From contig CALHVU010000021.1 of assembly GCA_938036925.1 (NCBI GenBank), forward strand, positions 78,868 through 142,867: DNA of 64,000 nucleotides, written 5' to 3'. The notes beneath the pieces are model-generated. The model made no database searches and had not been told where the DNA came from. It worked only from the letters and a program-made list of their open reading frames with translations. Positions 61,332 through 64,000 of the stretch are shown here, piece by piece. A program made the position numbers and the translations under genes. Position 1 is the stretch's first letter. Each line of letters opens with the position of its first letter. This stretch comes from an uncultured Atopobium sp. Lineage in GTDB: Bacteria > Actinomycetota > Coriobacteriia > Coriobacteriales > Atopobiaceae.

Positions 61332-62984
61332 ATGCCATCAACTAGAGTCAATAGTATTACGCAAAAATTTAGATGCGTTTGTACTGCTCTTGCTGTACTT
61401 CTTTTATGCATTTCAGCTTTTCCTAAAATTGCTGTTGCTACTGCATCATCAGTCCAATCGGATTCTCATTCAGCCAATCAGCTGCTATTACATACTGATA
61501 TCAAGTCGTATGAACTTCTACCTTCTGATTTTGCGCCGCTTGTGGGCAATGATTCAACTTCTTTTGATAACCTTGAGCAAGTTAAGCCTTATGAGGCAGT
61601 TAACTCTGATTCACATCCAAACTATAGCAAGGTAAGTGATTTTGTTTATCTAGATAGAGACCAGTTTGACTCGTCGCTTTTCTCGCCAGATGATTCCTTG
61701 AGCTATACAACAAATGATGCAGCGGTAGATGCATACATTCAGACTCATCCGGAGCTTGCCGGTGTGACTGATCGTAGAATTTTGCTTCCGGCGTTTGAAT
61801 TTGATTCAGATAATGATATTCAGGCTCACAGAGACAGAGTTAATTCTTACATTGCTAATGGTCAGCTGGCACAAGGGTCGGTTGGTCAGGATAATACCGC
61901 TGTTATTGATACCAGTTTGCCTATGGGTCAGTACAAGCTGGAAAAAACGCTCTCGTATGATCAAGAGCATGGCTTCTATTACATCTATACCATGCACGTG
62001 GGTGTATCTGATATTGATCGTAACCTCACAACGTTTGTTGATAGCAACGGAAATAAGACTGAAAAACAAGGTCTGTTCCAGGCTCCAGAGGTAGTGGGAA
62101 ATGACATTCTTGACCATAAAGAAGTTGACTCTTATACGATTTCTGCTGGTTATGATGGTGATGGCAATGTTGCGCGCCCAACTACGTATGTGACGCATAT
62201 TACGTATTACTACACCCTCGCGCACACCGCATATGTCTCTGATACTGGATCTACCTTAAAACCTATTGACGCTGGTCTTCAGAATGCTCCTGCTACCATC
62301 TCTTCTTACAACTATGACTACACGGTTGATTCAGGAACAAGGCGAGTGCTGGACATTGATGCCGTAACAGCTCGTCTTATGGCAGAGATTCAATCTCAAG
62401 ATGTTACCCAGCTTTTCCCAGCAAGTGCTGCTACTCACAATGGAGATATTGCTATCAGTAGGACTGCTGGAGGTGATACCTATGATGTTTTACTGTTTGA
62501 GAATGGTCAATTTACTAATGACTTGACCTATACATCAGATGGTACGCCTCGTGTTGTTGATGCCGATGGCAATGCTGTTTATTTTTCTAACCACTTTAAG
62601 GATGTTGTCTATTCTTCGTACCAAGATGACACCTTGCCTGTTGGTCAGTATCGAATTGAATATCTGCTTACTCCAACATCCGCAGATCCAGATCACTTTG
62701 ATTCATACCAGCATTTAAAGGTCAATCTTGTTATTGGCACAAGTGATACTTCTCAGCCACCTATTACCGCAAATTGGACTCACGTATATGTGAAGCAGCC
62801 TGAGACTACTCCAGAAACGCCTGAGATGCACACTCCCGAGAAGCCTCAGCAAGCTCAGAAGAAGTCACAGCTTCCTGATACTGCAGATTATTCTCAGGTT
62901 GCGCTCCAGGGTGCACTTGTCTGTTCCTCTGTCTCGCTGGTTTCCCTGAGTTTCTTCCTTAAGAGAAAACAGTTACAGAAGTAA
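61332..62984 (+). CDS. Sortase-anchored surface protein with LPDTA signal
   Basis: 550 residues. Signal peptide ~1-38 (LAVLLLCISAFPKIAVATA), then a large beta-rich extracellular region with two related segments (LPMGQYKLEKTLSYDQE ... and LPVGQYRIEYLLTPTS ...), a Pro/Glu/Thr linker (PETTPETPEMHTPEKPQQ), and a C-terminal sorting signal: LPDTA (514-518), a hydrophobic stretch and the basic tail KRKQLQK. The motif ends in Ala where Gly is usual. No sortase is in the window. I do not recognise the extracellular domain; an adhesin is plausible. RBS GGGGAG ~9 nt upstream. Confidence 0.85.
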   Translation: MPSTRVNSITQKFRCVCTALAVLLLCISAFPKIAVATASSVQSDSHSANQLLLHTDIKSYELLPSDFAPLVGNDSTSFDNLEQVKPYEAVNSDSHPNYSKVSDFVYLDRDQFDSSLFSPDDSLSYTTNDAAVDAYIQTHPELAGVTDRRILLPAFEFDSDNDIQAHRDRVNSYIANGQLAQGSVGQDNTAVIDTSLPMGQYKLEKTLSYDQEHGFYYIYTMHVGVSDIDRNLTTFVDSNGNKTEKQGLFQAPEVVGNDILDHKEVDSYTISAGYDGDGNVARPTTYVTHITYYYTLAHTAYVSDTGSTLKPIDAGLQNAPATISSYNYDYTVDSGTRRVLDIDAVTARLMAEIQSQDVTQLFPASAATHNGDIAISRTAGGDTYDVLLFENGQFTNDLTYTSDGTPRVVDADGNAVYFSNHFKDVVYSSYQDDTLPVGQYRIEYLLTPTSADPDHFDSYQHLKVNLVIGTSDTSQPPITANWTHVYVKQPETTPETPEMHTPEKPQQAQKKSQLPDTADYSQVALQGALVCSSVSLVSLSFFLKRKQLQK

Positions 62985-63003
62985 TCTAGGAATACATGAC
63001 GCT

Positions 63004-63020
63004 ACTCTTGCCTCAAGAGT
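63004..63020. terminator. Short perfect hairpin after the surface-protein gene
   Basis: ACTCTTG-3nt-CAAGAGT without a U-tract, 20 nt after the stop; a weak terminator at best. Confidence 0.35.
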
Positions 63021-63061
63021 GAGAGAATACTGTCTATCAAGAGGCGAGAGGTACATTATTT

Positions 63062-63895
63062 ATGTCAACACATCCAGTTATTCATATAGATTCATCTGAC
63101 GACAGCCGTCTTGATGTGTATGCTCGATTGACTGATAACCAGCTACGTAATCGCCTTGATCCGTCCCGCGGCGTCATGATTTGTGAGTCACATTTTGTGA
63201 TTGAGACTGCGCTTGCCGCAGGTTGCAAGCCACTATCTTTTCTTGCAAACACTTCTCACACAGACACTATTTTGCAAATTGTCGAGAAGTTCCATTCTCT
63301 GTCAGACAACACTCCTATTTTTATTCTTCCAGATGAGCAGCTCACACAGCTTATTGGCTACAAGATGAATAGAGGAGTGCTCTGCGCTATGAGAAGACCT
63401 CAAGGTGTAGCGTTAGAAGAGATTCTTAGCACCTCTAAGCACATTGCCGTTTTGGAAGACTTGGTTGACGTTAATAACGTAGGCGCAGTCTTTAGGTCAG
63501 CCGCAGCACTCAATGTAGACGCTGTTATCTTGACAGCTAAATGTGCTGACAACCTCTCAAGACGAGTTCTGCGCGTTTCTATGGGAACGGTTCTTAATGT
63601 GCCTTGGGCTCGCCTGGATGAAGAGACAACATCGTTAGATCTTATAGAAAAGCTTAAAGCTCATTCTTTTACTACGTGCGCTCTTGCGCTTACAGATTCT
63701 GCAGTACCTTTAAATAAAGAGCTGGTAGAAGGCAAAAAAGCCGCGCTGTTCTTTGGTAGTGAAGGCTATGGACTTGATAAGAAAACCATTAAGGCTTGTG
63801 ACATTACCACTATCATCCCCATGTCTCATCAGGTAGATTCACTCAATGTTGCTGCATCATCTGCTGTTGCTTTTTGGGAACTTTTTGCTCGATAA
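63062..63895 (+). CDS. TrmH/SpoU-family RNA 2'-O-methyltransferase
   Basis: 277 residues. N-terminal substrate-binding domain (~1-125), then the SPOUT knot: motif 1 NNVGAVFRSAAAL, motif 2 ALFFGSEGYGL, motif 3 IPMSHQVDSLNVAASSAVAFWE. It methylates a ribose in tRNA or rRNA; which site cannot be told from sequence. RBS GAGAGG region ~8 nt upstream. A separate transcription unit from the surface-protein gene is likely. Confidence 0.93.
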   Translation: MSTHPVIHIDSSDDSRLDVYARLTDNQLRNRLDPSRGVMICESHFVIETALAAGCKPLSFLANTSHTDTILQIVEKFHSLSDNTPIFILPDEQLTQLIGYKMNRGVLCAMRRPQGVALEEILSTSKHIAVLEDLVDVNNVGAVFRSAAALNVDAVILTAKCADNLSRRVLRVSMGTVLNVPWARLDEETTSLDLIEKLKAHSFTTCALALTDSAVPLNKELVEGKKAALFFGSEGYGLDKKTIKACDITTIIPMSHQVDSLNVAASSAVAFWELFAR

Positions 63896-63946
63896 CTTGA
63901 GCAGGAAACCTTTACATACGGCACAAAAAACGGCCACCTACGAGAA

Positions 63947-64000
63947 TGAACTGCCTCCCATTTCTTGGACACGAGAAATAGGAGGCAGTTCAAAACACAC
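63947..64000 (+). mobile_element. Probable left end of an IS3-type (IS150 group) element, cut by the window edge
   Basis: TGAACTGCCTCC is followed by ATTTCTTGGACAC and, after an 8-nt loop, the mirror AGAAAT-a-GGAGGCAGTTCA. The outer TG...CA, the TGAACTGC start and the TTGGACA block are the pattern of IS3-family terminal repeats, whose left ends often fold into such a hairpin. No transposase is visible because the window stops 8 nt after the hairpin. An atypical terminator is the alternative, but no U-tract follows. Confidence 0.5.

Larger units (their letters stand above)
5187..61687. repeat. Dispersed octamer TTCTCGCC / GGCGAGAA (31 copies)
   Basis: Copies reading TTCTCGCC on + start at 5187, 9908, 12269, 13582, 17511, 22735, 25622, 29036, 33387, 37615, 44414, 45827, 47425, 49560, 52553, 54077 and 61680. 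Copies reading GGCGAGAA on + start at 12405, 14010, 16449, 18294, 20694, 32765, 34300, 36250, 41138, 46746, 52395, 54855, 56875 and 60768. Two lie between genes (5187, 46746). Longer forms recur: GATCTTCTCGCC (29036, 37615, 44414, 45827, and on the other strand 16449) and GGGTTTCTCGCC (17511, and on the other strand 41138, 46746, 56875). Counting was by eye; a few copies may have been missed. Confidence 0.85.

Overview
This window reads as chromosomal DNA of a low-to-mid GC Gram-positive bacterium. The best guess is a member of the Coriobacteriia, family Atopobiaceae (Lancefieldella/Atopobium type). This is an inference from gene content: an actinobacterial-style order (coaD, SepIVA-like coiled coil, DUF177, rpmF, plsX, acpP, rnc, smc, ftsY, ffh) occurs together with Firmicute-like traits (AddAB recombinase, Asp23/FakA pair, choline/glucan-type cell-wall repeats). 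No rRNA, tRNA or CRISPR array was seen.

Layout. 0-0.9 kb: 3' end of ruvB and a small hypothetical gene. 0.9-9.1 kb: a surface region with an L,D-transpeptidase and a non-catalytic protein, both built from cell-wall-binding modules, then cspA, a HAD phosphatase and a bifunctional amidase/glucosaminidase with the same modules. 9.1-19.7 kb: a TPR-like protein, a HAD phosphatase, a MarR-controlled heterodimeric ABC exporter, an alpha/beta hydrolase and a divergent methionyl-tRNA synthetase. 19.8-28.2 kb: a CPBP protease with queH-queA, a tail-anchored coiled-coil protein, ptsH, a small holin-like membrane protein, a DUF2974 lipase-like protein, a membrane acyltransferase and yaaA. 28.3-40.1 kb: one long operon addB-addA-priA-def-fmt-rsmB (recombination, replication restart, N-terminal formyl cycle). 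40.2-42.2 kb: FmdB zinc ribbon, a HAD/thiamine pyrophosphokinase fusion and rpmB. 42.4-57.4 kb: core operons (asp23-fakA-recG-rsmD-coaD; sepIVA-like-yceD-rpmF-plsX-acpP-rnc-smc-ftsY-ffh). 57.5-64 kb: a more AT-rich accessory stretch with ybaN, a tandem pair of unknown membrane-anchored proteins, a second L,D-transpeptidase, an LPDTA-sorted surface protein, a SpoU methyltransferase and, at the edge, what looks like the left end of an IS3-type element.

The strongest signal that ordinary annotation does not explain is the non-palindromic octamer TTCTCGCC/GGCGAGAA. I counted it 31 times by eye (17 on +, 14 on -) against roughly 2 expected by composition, in several reading frames and also between genes. 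It behaves like a DNA-level signal (Chi, uptake, segregation or modification motif). Other points of interest are an alternating two-type wall-binding module code shared by three proteins, the HAD-TPK fusion, the paralogue pair with an amino-acid-identical tail, and a MetRS with an insertion and an altered KMSKS loop.
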